Shown: positions 16,951 through 26,364, numbered from the stretch's first letter. The stretch: 64,000 nucleotides of DNA from Streptomyces sp. NBC_00461 (GCF_036013935.1 NZ_CP107902.1:1240001-1304000); one strand, 5' to 3'. Notes: generated by a model from the letters alone, not told the origin. A program made the numbers and translations.

Positions 16951-17891
16951 GCGAGGGCGCGTACGCGGTCGGCGATGGCGCGGCGGGCGACATCGGTGGT
17001 GAAGGCGATGGAGTCGAACTCATGCGGGACACCGGGGTGGAGATGGAACTCCACGGGTACGCCGGCCCGGCTGAGTTTGAGGGCGTAGGCGAGGTCCTCG
17101 TCGCGGAAGACGTCGAGCTGGCCGACCTCGATGTAGGCGGGAGGCAGACCGCTCGCGTCGTCGAGGCGGGCCGGGGCGGCCGTGGCGGGTACGTCGGGTC
17201 CGCCCGCGGCAGCGCCGAGCAGGGCCGGCCAGGCGGTGCGGCTGTCGTCGTAGGACCACAGCAGGTAGGGCTCGATGTGCGGGTCGGGCGTGGTGGTGCG
17301 GTCGTCGAGCATCGGCATGAGCAGGATCTGCCGGGCGATCGCCGGGCCGCCACGTTCTCGGGCGAGGATCGACAGCGCCGCGGCCAGTCCGCCTCCGGCG
17401 CTGTCGCCCATCACACCGATCCGCGCGGGGTCGACATCCAGCTCGCCGGCGTGCTCGTGCAGCCAGCGCAGGGCGGCGTACGCGTCCTCGACCGGTGTGG
17501 GGAAGGGGTGTTCGGGTGCTCGGCGGTATTCGACCGACAGCATCGGCACCCCGCTGGTGGAGACGTAGCGGGCAACTGGGCCGTCAAACAGGTCGATGTG
17601 GCCGAAGATGTAGCCGCCGCCGTGGAAGAACAGCGCGGCCGGACCGCTGGGAGCGTCCGTCTTGGCGTACCAGCGCATGGTGATCTTCGTGCCGTCGTCC
17701 GCGGTCGCGTAGTACTCGGTGGTCGTGACGTCGGCCGGGACCGGTTGGGCCGCCGAAGCGGCACCGATGATCGGTTCCCACATGGCGCGGCGCGCGGCGA
17801 CATCGCCGACCGGCGGAGGGGTGGCGCCCGCCATGGCCTCGGCCATGGGGGCGAACACCTGGGCGAACTCGGGGTCGAAACTGAGCGACAT
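16941..17891 (-). CDS. HSL-family alpha/beta hydrolase (esterase)
   Basis: 316 residues from ATG 17891; an upstream extension to 17984 is open but less likely. The oxyanion motif FFHGGGYIFGH, the nucleophile elbow GDSAGGG, a conserved Asp near LDVFRDEDL and His near HPGVPHEFD are those of hormone-sensitive-lipase/acetyl-hydrolase esterases, and the length is normal. Acyl esters or lactones of small alcohols are the usual substrates. A palindrome with TTCAGTTTTGAA lies about 190 bases upstream, between this gene and the regulator at 18161-18988, whose product is the likely controller. Confidence 0.88.
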   Translation of the reverse strand: MSLSFDPEFAQVFAPMAEAMAGATPPPVGDVAARRAMWEPIIGAASAAQPVPADVTTTEYYATADDGTKITMRWYAKTDAPSGPAALFFHGGGYIFGHIDLFDGPVARYVSTSGVPMLSVEYRRAPEHPFPTPVEDAYAALRWLHEHAGELDVDPARIGVMGDSAGGGLAAALSILARERGGPAIARQILLMPMLDDRTTTPDPHIEPYLLWSYDDSRTAWPALLGAAAGGPDVPATAAPARLDDASGLPPAYIEVGQLDVFRDEDLAYALKLSRAGVPVEFHLHPGVPHEFDSIAFTTDVARRAIADRVRALASL

Positions 17892-18079
17892 GACTGCCCT
17901 GCCTTCTTGGCTGGTTGGGTCTGATCTGGTCATTCGTGGAATCAGCGGGCCCGGAAGATCCGGGTTTGGCGGGCAAGGGTGCACCGTTGGACGGTTCAGG
18001 AGACCTGGCCGTCTGGAGTCCCGCGCCGGCTCGACCGTCGGCCGGGAGACACGACCTCAACGTTCGCTCCACGTAATGT

Positions 18080-18095
18080 GCTTCAGTTTTGAAGC
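18080..18095. promoter_or_regulatory. Candidate operator GCTTCA-gttt-TGAAGC
   Basis: This is a perfect 6-bp palindrome with a 4-bp spacer, upstream of the esterase gene and downstream of the MmyB-like regulator gene. Its core TTCAGTTTTGAA differs by one base from the core of the palindrome at 21141-21164, which has the same position relative to the duplicate regulator. Confidence 0.55.
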
Positions 18096-18160
18096 GTTGG
18101 GGGCTGAACGACACCCCGGTTTCGAAGCGGCATTACAGGGTGAGAGGGCGGCGACTGCTG

Positions 18161-18988
18161 CTAGGGACCGACAGCGAACAGCATCTGCAGCTTGCCCTGG
18201 CTCGGAGAACCGGGTACGGCGGTGAAGACCAGCAGCTGCTGGCACTGCTCGGGATCCACCAGCATCTCGGAGTAGAGCTCCAGTTCCCCCAGCTCGGGGT
18301 GCAGGTAACGCTTGAGGTCGTGGTGATGTGTCACCCCCACCTCGTGCAACCGCCAGATCTCCGCGAACTCCGGACTGACTTCGAGGAGGGCCGCGACGAT
18401 CTCACCGGCCTTCCCCGTGGGATCGGCCGTGTAGGCGTCCCGGATCTCCGCGGCGAAAACCCTGCCCCGCTGCGGATGGTCCTCCGCCGGATGGAGGCCG
18501 CGGACCTGCAGATCGCCGGTGAACCAGCGGTAGACCAGGTACCGGGACAGGCCCGAGTAGCTGGTGAAGTCACCGAGCAGTGCGACCGCCGGAGGTGTCT
18601 GCAGCAACGCCTCACCGAACCGTGACAGCACGATGGCGGGCACGTCCGAGAGGCCGCCGACGATCCGCATCATCGTGGGACCGACATGGTCATCTCGTAT
18701 GATCCGCCGGGGCGCAGGGATGCCGCCGAGGGTGAAGAGGTGGTCGCGCTCGCTCAGGCTGAGCCGCAACGCCCGGGCCAGCGCGACGAGCATCCGCTCC
18801 GACGGGGCCGGACCACGCTGCTGCTCGATCCGGCTGTAGTAGTCGGCCGACATACCGGCCAGCGCCGCCACCTCCTCGCGCCGCAGCCCACCGGTGCGGC
18901 GCCGCTGCCCGCGAGGAAGCCCGACATCCTCCGGCTGCAACACCTCACGACGTGCGCGGAGAAAATCCGCCAGCAACACCCGGTCCAT
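18161..18988 (-). CDS. MmyB-like helix-turn-helix regulator, copy 1
   Basis: 275 residues start at ATG 18988 with GAGGAGG upstream. An N-terminal XRE-type HTH (about 8-85: LADFLRARRE, GLRREEVAALAGMSADYYSRIEQ) precedes the MmyB-type ligand-binding domain (about 105-265: SRYLVYRWF, AAEIRDAYTADPTGKAGEIVAALL, HELGELELYSEML, LLVFTAVPGSPS). Such regulators usually control an adjacent oxidoreductase or esterase and may sense a fatty-acid-like or aromatic ligand. It is a near-identical paralogue of the gene at 21226-22053, differing mainly in scattered residues and the C-terminus. Confidence 0.9.
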   Translation of the reverse strand: MDRVLLADFLRARREVLQPEDVGLPRGQRRRTGGLRREEVAALAGMSADYYSRIEQQRGPAPSERMLVALARALRLSLSERDHLFTLGGIPAPRRIIRDDHVGPTMMRIVGGLSDVPAIVLSRFGEALLQTPPAVALLGDFTSYSGLSRYLVYRWFTGDLQVRGLHPAEDHPQRGRVFAAEIRDAYTADPTGKAGEIVAALLEVSPEFAEIWRLHEVGVTHHHDLKRYLHPELGELELYSEMLVDPEQCQQLLVFTAVPGSPSQGKLQMLFAVGP

Positions 18989-19141
18989 CGTCCGTCCTCC
19001 TCGTTTCGACAAGCCCATCCTGGCGGGGACGGGAGAGCGGATGAAGGGCCACTTCATCAGGGGACGAGTTGTCCGTGGCTGGGCCGACAGCCGTGCAAAA
19101 GGACAGCCGGACGGCCCTCATCCGCCCCCGGGCGGCGTGCC

Positions 19142-19780
19142 TCATGCCGAACTCGGCTCAGTCTGCTGGAGGGCGGACAGGTAGGACTGGACACCCATGG
19201 CCATGGTCGGCACGTGCTCGCGCATCAGCCGCTGGAAGTGGGGTGCGGTCGCGGAACGGTGGTCCACGGTGAACTCCCCGGCCAGGGAGAACCAGGTGAC
19301 CGGGGAGGCGCCGGCCTGCACCATGCGCTCGACCGCGACGGCGTGGGTTTCGGCTGTCAGGCTCGCTGTGGCATCCACGACCAGGTAGACCTCGTAGTCC
19401 TCGCGCAGCGCGCCCAGCACGGTCTGCAGGACGCATCCCTCGGTGGACACCCCCGCGATGGCGAGCTTGCGGCGCCCGGTCTCGCGTACGGCTCGTGCGA
19501 AGTCCGGGTCCAGAAAGCCGTTGAAGTTGCCGCCCCGCTCGACCACGGGGTGGTCCCCGATCGTCTCCCTCAGTTGCGGGTAGAGCGGCCCGGACGGCTT
19601 GTCGGGCCGGCCGTTGGTCACGACCAGGCCGCTTTCGTACCACAGGGCTGTCTTTGCCAGCCCGACCACGTTGTTGATGTGCTCCGCCGTGTCGTGCGAC
19701 CGCAGCACGTTGGCGAAACCGACGGCGTGGTCCACCAGGACGATCGTGGTGTTCTCGGGGGTCAGTGGTTCGAGGTTCAC
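19142..19780 (-). CDS. Isochorismatase-family cysteine hydrolase (YcaC-like)
   Basis: 212 residues with the family triad region: D17 in VLVDHAVGF, a basic residue in ERGGNFNGF, and C116 in AGVSTEGCVLQT, preceded by the typical cis-peptide VST. Residues 120-200 contain LVVDATASLTAETH and GASPVTWFSLAGEF as in the YcaC group. Substrates of this group are largely unknown amides or carbamates. The gene diverges from the truncated TetR gene, 44 bp apart, which was probably its repressor. Confidence 0.88.
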   Translation of the reverse strand: MNLEPLTPENTTIVLVDHAVGFANVLRSHDTAEHINNVVGLAKTALWYESGLVVTNGRPDKPSGPLYPQLRETIGDHPVVERGGNFNGFLDPDFARAVRETGRRKLAIAGVSTEGCVLQTVLGALREDYEVYLVVDATASLTAETHAVAVERMVQAGASPVTWFSLAGEFTVDHRSATAPHFQRLMREHVPTMAMGVQSYLSALQQTEPSSA

Positions 19781-19824
19781 GAGGTGCTCCGATGGCTGGC
19801 GACGGCACTGATGGCCGTCGCGGC

Positions 19825-20100
19825 ATGAGTGGATTCAACGTTGCCGATGACCGGCTGTGCGCCGGGTCGGCGAGTGCGGAGAACCGGATCAGTAGACGAC
19901 GGGATCCTGAGGCCAGTGAGGCGGCCATCTTGGAGGCCGGACGCTCCGCGTTCGCCGAACGCGGAGACAGCCGCGCCGTCATCCGGGAGATCGCCCGGCG
20001 GGCCGGCGTCGCCCGCGGCCTGGTGATGCGGAACTGTCCGTCGAAGGAACAGCTGGTCATCGTCTCGATGGCCAGAGCCGCCGGGCCTGTCCGAGCGTTC
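19825..20100 (+). pseudogene. Truncated TetR-family regulator
   Basis: From ATG 19825 the frame gives RDPEASEAAILEAGRSAFAE and AVIREIARRAGVARGLVMR, then SKEQLVIVSMARAAG. This is a TetR DNA-binding head with atypical changes (NCPSKEQ where F/Y-SK is usual). The ligand-binding domain is missing. The frame continues open but only as antisense of the MDR gene at 20170-21108. It is probably inactive, leaving the divergent isochorismatase gene without its regulator. Confidence 0.75.
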
Positions 20101-20169
20101 CCAGGGCCGCGTCGCGAGCAGGGAGCAGGGAGCAGGCTGACGGCAGCACCCTGTGAAGGGCAATACTGC

Positions 20170-21108
20170 CTAGGCGAGCGAGGCGGGGGGAAGGACGATG
20201 GCCTTTCCGGAGATCGGGCCCGCGGCGGCTTCGGCATGCAGGGCCGGCAGGTCGGCCAGTGGCACCCGCCGGGCGATGTCGACGCGCAGCTCGCCGGAGT
20301 CGACCAGTGCCACCAGCTGCGCCAGCTGGGCGGCGTCGCTGTTGACGAAGAGGTCGATGCCGCGCACGCCGCGTTCCTCGTCGGACGGAGCGGGCATCCA
20401 CACCGTCGTGTTCACCACGACACCGCCGTCGCGGACCACACCTGCCAGCGCGGCCAGCTGCGCCGGATCGACCGGCGCGAGGTTGAGCACGACGTCGGCC
20501 GGCTCAGCCAGTTCGGGAAGGCCGTGGCCGAGAAGCTCATCGGCGCCGGCCGCCTTGACACGCTCACTGCTGCGCGGCCCGGCCGTGGCGATCACGTGGG
20601 CGCCGGCGTGCTTGGCCAGCTGTACGGCGTAGCCGCCGACCGCGCCACCCGCGCCGTTGACCAGCACGCGCTGGCCGGCGCTCAGCCCGGCGTGGTCGAA
20701 AAGGGCCTGCCAGGCGGTGAGGCCGACCAACGGCAGCCCGGCGGCATCGGCCAGCGGAATGCTCGTGGGCGCCCCCGTCAGGATTCCAGCCGGCGCGAGG
20801 ACGTATTCCGCGGCCGCGCCGGCGCCGGTCATCGGCAGGAATCCGACCACACGGTCACCGACCTCGACGCCGTCCGCGTCCTCGCCCAGCGCGTCGACCG
20901 TGCCGGCGACGTCGATGCCGGGGGTGTGAGGCAGAGCCACCGGGATGGGGCCCTGCATGAAGCCGGCACGGATGTTGCCGTCGACCGGGTTGAACGATGT
21001 CGCAGCCACCCGGATCCGGACCTCTCCGATGCCGGGGACCGGCTGTTCCACCTCCTCGTAGCGCAGGACGTCCGGGGTGCCGTACCTGTGGAAACGCACT
21101 GCCTTCAT
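20170..21108 (-). CDS. NADP-dependent MDR oxidoreductase
   Basis: 312 residues from ATG 21108, chosen over 21120 because GAGG precedes it by about eight bases. GroES-like part: ATSFNPVDGNIRAGF and HTPGIDVAGTVDALGED. Rossmann part: VLVNGAGGAVGGYAVQLAKHAG and IATAGPRSSERVKAAGAD. Zinc ligands are absent, so it belongs with quinone or enone reductases. It lies 117 bp downstream of the second MmyB-like regulator with a strong palindrome between them, so regulation by that protein is likely. Confidence 0.88.
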   Translation of the reverse strand: MKAVRFHRYGTPDVLRYEEVEQPVPGIGEVRIRVAATSFNPVDGNIRAGFMQGPIPVALPHTPGIDVAGTVDALGEDADGVEVGDRVVGFLPMTGAGAAAEYVLAPAGILTGAPTSIPLADAAGLPLVGLTAWQALFDHAGLSAGQRVLVNGAGGAVGGYAVQLAKHAGAHVIATAGPRSSERVKAAGADELLGHGLPELAEPADVVLNLAPVDPAQLAALAGVVRDGGVVVNTTVWMPAPSDEERGVRGIDLFVNSDAAQLAQLVALVDSGELRVDIARRVPLADLPALHAEAAAGPISGKAIVLPPASLA

Positions 21109-21140
21109 GGCATGCCTCAACTTTCACAATGCGGGAAACG

Positions 21141-21164
21141 AACTGATTCAGATTTGAATCAGTT
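21141..21164. promoter_or_regulatory. Perfect 10-bp palindrome, candidate operator
   Basis: Arms AACTGATTCA and TGAATCAGTT flank a GATT spacer, 33 bp upstream of the MDR start at 21108. The core TTCAGATTTGAA matches the core at 18080-18095. The position suits repression or activation by the MmyB-like regulator encoded just upstream. Confidence 0.7.
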
Positions 21165-21225
21165 GTGGTTGGAGCACGCTTCGACTTCGAAACGATGCTC
21201 AGAGGTGTGAGAGAGCCGAAAACCG

Positions 21226-22053
21226 CTAAGGGGCGACAGCGGCCAGGAGCTGGAGCTTGCGATGGCTCGGAGAACCGGGTACGGCGGTGAACACCAGCAG
21301 CTGCTGGCACTGCTCGGGATCCACCAGCATCTCGGAGTAGAGCTCCAGTTCCCCCAACTCGGGGTGCAGGTAACGCTTGAGGTCGTGGTGATGTGTCACC
21401 CCCACCTCGTGCAACCGCCAGATCTCCGCGAACTCGGGACTGGCATCGAGGAGGGCCGCGACGATCTCACCGGCCTTCCCCGTGGGATCGGCCGTGTAGG
21501 CGTCCCGGATCTCCGCGGCGAAAACCCTGCCCCGCAGCGAATGATCCTCGACGGGGTACAAGCCGCGGACCTGCGGGTCATGAGTGAACCAGCGGTAGAC
21601 CAGGTAGCGGGACAGACCCGAATACCGGGTGAAGTCACCGAGCAGCGCAACCGCCGGACGCGTCTGCAGCAACGCCTCACCGAACCGTGACAGCACGATG
21701 GCGGGCACGTCCGAGAGGCCGGCGACGATCCGCATCATCGTGGGCCCCACATGGTCATCACGCACGATCCGCCGGGGCGCCGCGATCCCGCCGAGGGCGA
21801 AGAGATGGTCACGCTCGCTCAGGCTGAGCCGCAACGCCCGGGCCAGCGCGACGAGCATCCGCTCCGAGGGCGCCGGACCACGCTGCTGCTCGATCCGGCT
21901 GTAGTAGTCGGCCGACATATCGGCCAGCGCCGCCACCTCCTCGCGCCGCAGCCCACCGGTGCGGCGCCGCTGCCCGCGAGGAAGCCCGACATCCTCCGGC
22001 TGCAACACCTCACGACGTGCGCGGAGAAAATCTGCCAGCAGCGCCCGGTCCAT
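21226..22053 (-). CDS. MmyB-like helix-turn-helix regulator, copy 2
   Basis: 275 residues from ATG 22053, with GAGG upstream. Domain layout and nearly all residues equal copy 1 at 18161-18988; differences include DMSADYY for GMSADYY, FTRYSG for FTSYSG and PVEDHSLRG for PAEDHPQRG. The flanking DNA is similar only near the start codon. It is probably a segmental duplication that kept the regulator and its operator type while the controlled gene diverged: an MDR enzyme here, an esterase in copy 1. Confidence 0.9.
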   Translation of the reverse strand: MDRALLADFLRARREVLQPEDVGLPRGQRRRTGGLRREEVAALADMSADYYSRIEQQRGPAPSERMLVALARALRLSLSERDHLFALGGIAAPRRIVRDDHVGPTMMRIVAGLSDVPAIVLSRFGEALLQTRPAVALLGDFTRYSGLSRYLVYRWFTHDPQVRGLYPVEDHSLRGRVFAAEIRDAYTADPTGKAGEIVAALLDASPEFAEIWRLHEVGVTHHHDLKRYLHPELGELELYSEMLVDPEQCQQLLVFTAVPGSPSHRKLQLLAAVAP

Positions 22054-22149
22054 CGTCCGTCCTCCCCTGTTCGACACACCCATCCTGGCGCAAACCGAAA
22101 ACCAGATGAAGGCCGACTTTAACCGCGGACAAGTTGTCCCTGGCTGGGC

Positions 22150-22330
22150 TTCAGTCGGCTCGCCCGGGCCTGCGTATCTGCCTGTCGGACGGGTACCGTC
22201 CCCAACTCCACGGGCCCTGCATCTCGATCAGCTCGGCCTTGAAGGTGCCGTTCAGTGGCTCGGCCATCGCGTTGCCATGGCTGTCGGAGTGCCTCACCAA
22301 GATCCGGACCAGGCGCGGACCAACTCGGCT
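22150..22330 (-). pseudogene. IS3-family transposase (OrfB) fragment
   Basis: The minus strand reads RHSDSHGNAMAEPLNGTFKA followed by ELIEMQGPW, the region around the third catalytic residue (E of LNGTFKAELIE) of IS3/IS150-type transposases. Only about 50 residues survive and both sides are unrelated. It lies just upstream of copy B of the KKLGFF tail. Confidence 0.8.
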
Positions 22331-22383
22331 TCACAGCAGACGACTCCATCCTTTTAACGCAGGTCAGAGCGAGGTCAGGCGTG

Positions 22384-22446
22384 TACCACCAGCAGACGAA
22401 GAACCTGCTGGTGTCGTATTCGCCGAAGAAGCTGGGCTTCTTCTAG
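22384..22446 (+). pseudogene. Conserved coding tail ending KKLGFF, copy B
   Basis: 20 codons plus TAG encode YHQQTKN...SPKKLGFF. A GTG directly precedes (22381) with GAGG upstream, so a 21-residue peptide gene is possible. Compared with copy A at 10586-10648, ten codons differ, nine of them synonymously. The end of the gene also forms a GAAGAAG/CTTCTTC hairpin. Confidence 0.6.
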
Positions 22447-22463
22447 AGCCTGAAGTCGGTCGC

Positions 22464-22479
22464 CTGACCGTGCGGTCAG
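22464..22479. terminator. Short GC-rich hairpin
   Basis: CTGACCG and CGGTCAG pair with a 2-base loop. It lies between copy B of the KKLGFF tail and the end of the minus-strand MDMPI gene and could stop transcription from either side. Confidence 0.4.
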
Positions 22480-22549
22480 CGTCGATGGGCTCGGACTTCT
22501 GCCGCAGGAGCTCCCGCGGTCGAGCCGGGCTCATCGAGGAAGGCAGTGG

Positions 22550-23374
22550 TCAGGGTGCGTTGAACAGGGTGGGGAAGCGGGGGGCGAGCCAGGGTTTGCG
22601 GCCCCAGGCGAGCACGTCTCCGCGTGCCATGGCCTGCCACGGGCCCAGACGTCCCAGCGCGATGAGAAGGAAAGCAACCGGCGCGGTGAGGATGGTGCAG
22701 TCCGAACGCTCCGGCAGGTCAGGAAGCACCTCGACCGTGCCGTCGGTGAAGGTGACGCCGAATGCCGCGCCGCCCCGGATGCGCAAGGTGTAACGGGCCG
22801 TCAGCGCGGAGGCGGCGGCGATGCGCGGCATTGCCGTCTTCAGGAACGGCAGGCACAACCCGACCCGCATCTCGTTGATCATGTGCGGCCGGCGCAGCCC
22901 GCGGGCAAGATCGTAACCGTGGCCCAGCATGTGGGTCAGCAGGTACGAGGCGAGTATGTCCTGGTCCATGGGACCGAGCGGGGTCAGGAGCGTCCGGCCC
23001 GCGGTCCCGTCCGCCACCGCTCGGTCCACCGCGTCCAGGAACACGTCGGCCTGTTCCACGATCATCGCGGCCAGCGGTTGCGCCCCGCGCTCGGGAAACT
23101 CGAGGAGACTCTGCGCATTGGCCGCCGCGAGGCTCTGCGGCGTGCCGTCCCCGTAGAGGCGTTCTCGGCCGGCCGCGAGATCGGCCATCAGGCCGTTGGC
23201 CAGTACCAGGTGGGCGGCCGTCTCGCCGACGGTCCACTCCAACCCCGGTACAGGGACGGTCATGTCCGTCGCGCCGTCCAGGAGCGCGGCGACGGCACCG
23301 GCGGTCTCCCGTATCGCCTGACCGAGCCCTTCCGGCAGGGAGTCCCTGGTGCCCGTCCGCGTTCCCCGCTCCAC
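22550..23374 (-). CDS. MDMPI/DinB-type mycothiol-dependent enzyme-like protein
   Basis: 274 residues from GTG 23374 with GAGGAG 11 bases upstream. The N-terminal four-helix DinB-like part (about 15-165) has WTVGETAAHLVLAN and LLTHMLGHGYDLARGL, placing His residues as metal ligands. The C-terminal part (about 185-274) is an SCP2-like lipid-binding fold with LRIRGGAAFGVTFTDGTVEV. This matches the maleylpyruvate isomerase family, whose members use mycothiol. The actual substrate is unknown. It stands alone on the minus strand. Confidence 0.8.
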   Translation of the reverse strand: MERGTRTGTRDSLPEGLGQAIRETAGAVAALLDGATDMTVPVPGLEWTVGETAAHLVLANGLMADLAAGRERLYGDGTPQSLAAANAQSLLEFPERGAQPLAAMIVEQADVFLDAVDRAVADGTAGRTLLTPLGPMDQDILASYLLTHMLGHGYDLARGLRRPHMINEMRVGLCLPFLKTAMPRIAAASALTARYTLRIRGGAAFGVTFTDGTVEVLPDLPERSDCTILTAPVAFLLIALGRLGPWQAMARGDVLAWGRKPWLAPRFPTLFNAP

Positions 23375-23402
23375 GCCGCTCGTTCTCCTCGTGTCTCCGT
23401 GA

Positions 23403-23868
23403 TCACGCACTTGTAGCGCGGTACAAAACCAGACCCTCAGGTCCAGGGCAAGGTCCTGACACCCCCATGTCGGGCACTTCAAGAACCGAGACCACCGGGA
23501 GAACGCACTCACCGACCCGGTGCCCACGCCGAACGGTCCGCAGCCGCACCACCTTCACAAACGCGGTCACCGTCATCACCGCCCCGGGCGTCTCCGGCAC
23601 CGCCACAGTTTTCTCCGCGGACATCGTTCCGGCGCCGGCGGGCGACACGGCCAAGAGTCGCGGTGCGAGCGGCGAGAAGTACGGCGACGCGGACGAGAAA
23701 GGCGGACGCGACAGCGGACGCAGGGGCCGCTCCCTGCGCCTCAGCGGCACCAAGGACGCATCCGCCACGACCAGCGCGGATCCACGGCCCCGCCGTCCGG
23801 GCACCGACCGGGTTGACGGTCCGATCGCGCCTGGACGGCCTGGCCTGCTCCTGGACGCGACGCCTCTG
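23403..23868. other. 466-bp region without a supported gene
   Basis: Open frames exist on both strands, but codon bias is weak, none has a good ribosome site, and the translations are low-complexity Arg/Ala/Gly/Thr-rich. It separates the MDMPI gene from the end of the hydrogenase operon. I see no clear hairpin after hypE. Confidence 0.5.
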
Positions 23869-24942
23869 TCAGCAGATCCGCGGCAGCTGCTCCCCGATGG
23901 GTAGATCGACCACCCGCGTCCCTCCCAGGCCGGTCCGTGCCACGACCATGCCGGGATGCGCCTCCACGGCCTCTCCGATGATCACGGAGTCCGCGCCCAG
24001 AGGATGGGCACGCATCGCCTCAAGGACGGCGTCGGCCTGTTCGCGCGGGACGAAGGCCACCAGCTTGCCCTCGTTGGCGATGTACATGGGGTCCAGTCCG
24101 AGAATGGCACAGGCATTGGCCACGGCCGCGGGGACCGGAACGGCGCGTTCCTGGATGACCACCCCGGTCCCGGACGCCTGCGTGATCTCATTGAGCGAGG
24201 CCGCCAGGCCGCCCCGGGTGGGATCGCGCAGGACGTGCAGGTCATGGGTGACGGCGAGCATGGCGTCGACCAGCCCGCCGAGCGCCGCGCAGTCGCTCTT
24301 GATCTCCACTCCGAATTCCAGGCCCTCGCGAACGCTCATGACCGCCACCCCGTGGACACCGATGGCGCCGCTGACGATCACCACGTCGCCGGGGACGACC
24401 CGCTGAGGGCGGAGATCGACGCCCTCCGGGACGAGACCGATGCCTGCGGTGTTGATGTAGATCCCGTCGCCGTGACCGGCCTCCACCACCTTGGTGTCCC
24501 CGGTGGCCACCTCGACGCCGGCGGTGCGCGCAGCCGCCCCCAGTGCCTGGGACACCCGGGTGACCACATCCAGCTCTACGCCCTCCTCCAGGATGAATCC
24601 GCAGGAGAGGTAGGCGGCGCGGGCGCCGCTCATGGCGAGGTCGTTGACGGTGCCGTTGACCGCCAGGTCGCCGATGCTGCCGCCGGGGAAGAACAGTGGC
24701 CGCACCACGTATGAGTCGGTTGAGAACGCCAGCCGGGCACCGCCCAGGGCGAGGACGGCGGCGTCACCCATCTGGGCGAGTACCTCGCCCCCGTAAGCGG
24801 GCGCGAAGATCTGCTGGACCAGTTCGGCGGAGAGCACTCCACCGCCACCGTGGCCCATGACGACGCGCGGCCGGTCCCGCAGGGGCGCCGGACACGTCCA
24901 CGCCTCGACGTCCAGGACGGGGAGATCGGTGGTGTCAGACAA
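23869..24942 (-). CDS. hypE: Hydrogenase maturation protein HypE
   Basis: 357 residues of the PurM/AIR-synthase fold: [57 protein letters not shown] and [13 protein letters not shown]. The C-terminus is PRIC, with the essential terminal cysteine (C357) that carries the carbamoyl group, dehydrated by ATP to thiocyanate for the active-site CN ligands. The start is a TTG at 24942 with AGGAGG nine bases upstream, and it overlaps the hypD stop by 8 bases. It is the last gene of the operon. Confidence 0.97.
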   Translation of the reverse strand: MSDTTDLPVLDVEAWTCPAPLRDRPRVVMGHGGGGVLSAELVQQIFAPAYGGEVLAQMGDAAVLALGGARLAFSTDSYVVRPLFFPGGSIGDLAVNGTVNDLAMSGARAAYLSCGFILEEGVELDVVTRVSQALGAAARTAGVEVATGDTKVVEAGHGDGIYINTAGIGLVPEGVDLRPQRVVPGDVVIVSGAIGVHGVAVMSVREGLEFGVEIKSDCAALGGLVDAMLAVTHDLHVLRDPTRGGLAASLNEITQASGTGVVIQERAVPVPAAVANACAILGLDPMYIANEGKLVAFVPREQADAVLEAMRAHPLGADSVIIGEAVEAHPGMVVARTGLGGTRVVDLPIGEQLPRIC

Positions 24943-26062
24943 CGGGGGTCGCCTCCTGGGCCCTGGTGGCGGGCATGTCCAGCCGCCGGTAGAGGTAGTA
25001 CGCGGCGCAGGCGCCCTCGCTGGAGACCATGGTGGCCCCCAGCGGTGTACGAGGCGTGCACAGGGTGCCGAAGGCCTCGCACTCGTGCGGCTTGAGCAGC
25101 CCCTGCAGGACCTCTCCGCTGCGGCACTCGGCCGGTTCCTGCGTGCGGATGCCCTCGACGGAGAACCGGTGCTCGGCGTCGTGCGCGCGGTACTTCGGCG
25201 CGAGCCGCCAGCCGCTCCGTGGGATCACCCCGATGCCGCGCCAGGCACGGTCGGTGACCTCGAAGACGTCCTCCAGCATGGCCCGGGCGGCCGGGTTGCC
25301 CTCCGCGCGGACGGCACGGGCGTAGGCGTTGTCGACGGTGTGCTCACCGCGTTCCAGTTGCCTGACGGTACGGCGCACGCCTTCGAGGATGTCCAGTGGC
25401 TCGAAACCCGTCACGACGATCGGCACCCGGTGGCGCTCCGCCAGTTCCGGGTACTCCTCCATGCCCATCACGCTGCAGACATGGCCGGCCGCGAGGAAGC
25501 CCTGCACCCGGCAGCTCGGCGACGACATGATGGCCTCGATGGCGGGCGGTACGCGGACATGGGAGACCAGCATGCTGAAGTTCTGGATGCCCAGCTTCCG
25601 GGCCTGATGGACCGTCATGGCGTTGGGGGGTGCGGTCGTCTCGAAGCCGATGCCGAAGAACACCACCTCGCGGTCCGGGTTCTGCTGGGCGATCCGCAGC
25701 GCGTCCAGCGGTGAGTAGACGACGCGCACGTCACCGCCCTCTCCACGGACCTGGAACAGGTCCCGTCCGGTGCCCGGCACGCGCAGCATGTCACCGAAGG
25801 AGCAGAAGATCACCTCCGGCCGGGAGGCGATCTCCAGAGCCTTGTCGATGACCTCCAGCGGGGTCACGCACACCGGACAGCCGGGACCGTGGATCAACTC
25901 GACTTCCTTCGGAAGGAGTTGATCGATTCCGTGGCGGATGATGCTGTGCGTCTGCCCTCCGCACACCTCCATCAGGGCCCACGGCCTGGTCACCGTGGAG
26001 TGGATGTCGTCGAGGAGCCGACGCGCCAGCTCCGGGTCCTGGAACTCGTCGATGTACTTCAC
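24935..26062 (-). CDS. hypD: Hydrogenase maturation protein HypD
   Basis: 375 residues from GTG 26062; the G is shared with the last base of the hypC TAG (TAGTG). Conserved motifs are CGGQTHSI (C34), [11 protein letters not shown] (C62, C65), ICSFGDM-like [20 protein letters not shown] and the C-terminal iron-sulfur region with [12 protein letters not shown]...ECRSGEVL. HypD is the [4Fe-4S] scaffold that, with HypC, holds Fe(CN)2CO during assembly. The length is normal. Confidence 0.97.
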   Translation of the reverse strand: MKYIDEFQDPELARRLLDDIHSTVTRPWALMEVCGGQTHSIIRHGIDQLLPKEVELIHGPGCPVCVTPLEVIDKALEIASRPEVIFCSFGDMLRVPGTGRDLFQVRGEGGDVRVVYSPLDALRIAQQNPDREVVFFGIGFETTAPPNAMTVHQARKLGIQNFSMLVSHVRVPPAIEAIMSSPSCRVQGFLAAGHVCSVMGMEEYPELAERHRVPIVVTGFEPLDILEGVRRTVRQLERGEHTVDNAYARAVRAEGNPAARAMLEDVFEVTDRAWRGIGVIPRSGWRLAPKYRAHDAEHRFSVEGIRTQEPAECRSGEVLQGLLKPHECEAFGTLCTPRTPLGATMVSSEGACAAYYLYRRLDMPATRAQEATPVV

Positions 26063-26364
26063 TACTTGCGCACCTCTTCCACCGGGTCGACGCCCGCCTC
26101 TGCCGCCGCCATCTCCCAGGCGTCGCCGAACTCCTCCTGCAGCATGCCGAGTTCGGCGAAGAGTTCGAGTGTCTGCCGCGCCGACTCCTCGTCCAGCCGT
26201 TGCAGGGCGAACCCGACGTGGACGATGGCGTACTCGCCGACCTGGAGGTCGGGCAGGTACTCCAGGCACACCTCCTTGACCACGCCGCCGAAATCGACGG
26301 TGGCCATCCGGGTGCCGTCCCGTTCCTCGATGTCCAGCACTCTGCCGGGTACCGCCAGGCACAT
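26062..26364 (-). CDS. hypC: Hydrogenase assembly chaperone HypC
   Basis: 100 residues beginning MCLAVPGRV, the hallmark with Cys2 that binds the iron centre and interacts with HypD and the large-subunit precursor. The body [29 protein letters not shown] is typical. The C-terminal helix is slightly longer than in E. coli HypC. The start at 26364 follows AGGAGAGG. A 32-bp gap separates it from hypF. Confidence 0.97.
   Translation of the reverse strand: MCLAVPGRVLDIEERDGTRMATVDFGGVVKEVCLEYLPDLQVGEYAIVHVGFALQRLDEESARQTLELFAELGMLQEEFGDAWEMAAAEAGVDPVEEVRK

Noticed and set aside
19765..21210. A 481-residue plus-strand regulator
   Set aside because: Only the first 90 or so residues resemble TetR; the rest is antisense to the MDR gene.
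23467..23904. Plus-strand 145-codon frame near the end of the hydrogenase locus
   Set aside because: No ribosome site, poor codon bias and low-complexity product, and it runs into hypE antisense.
24935..26362. HypD extended to 475 residues
   Set aside because: The extra 100 residues are out-of-frame HypC. GTG 26062 starts the conserved HypD sequence.
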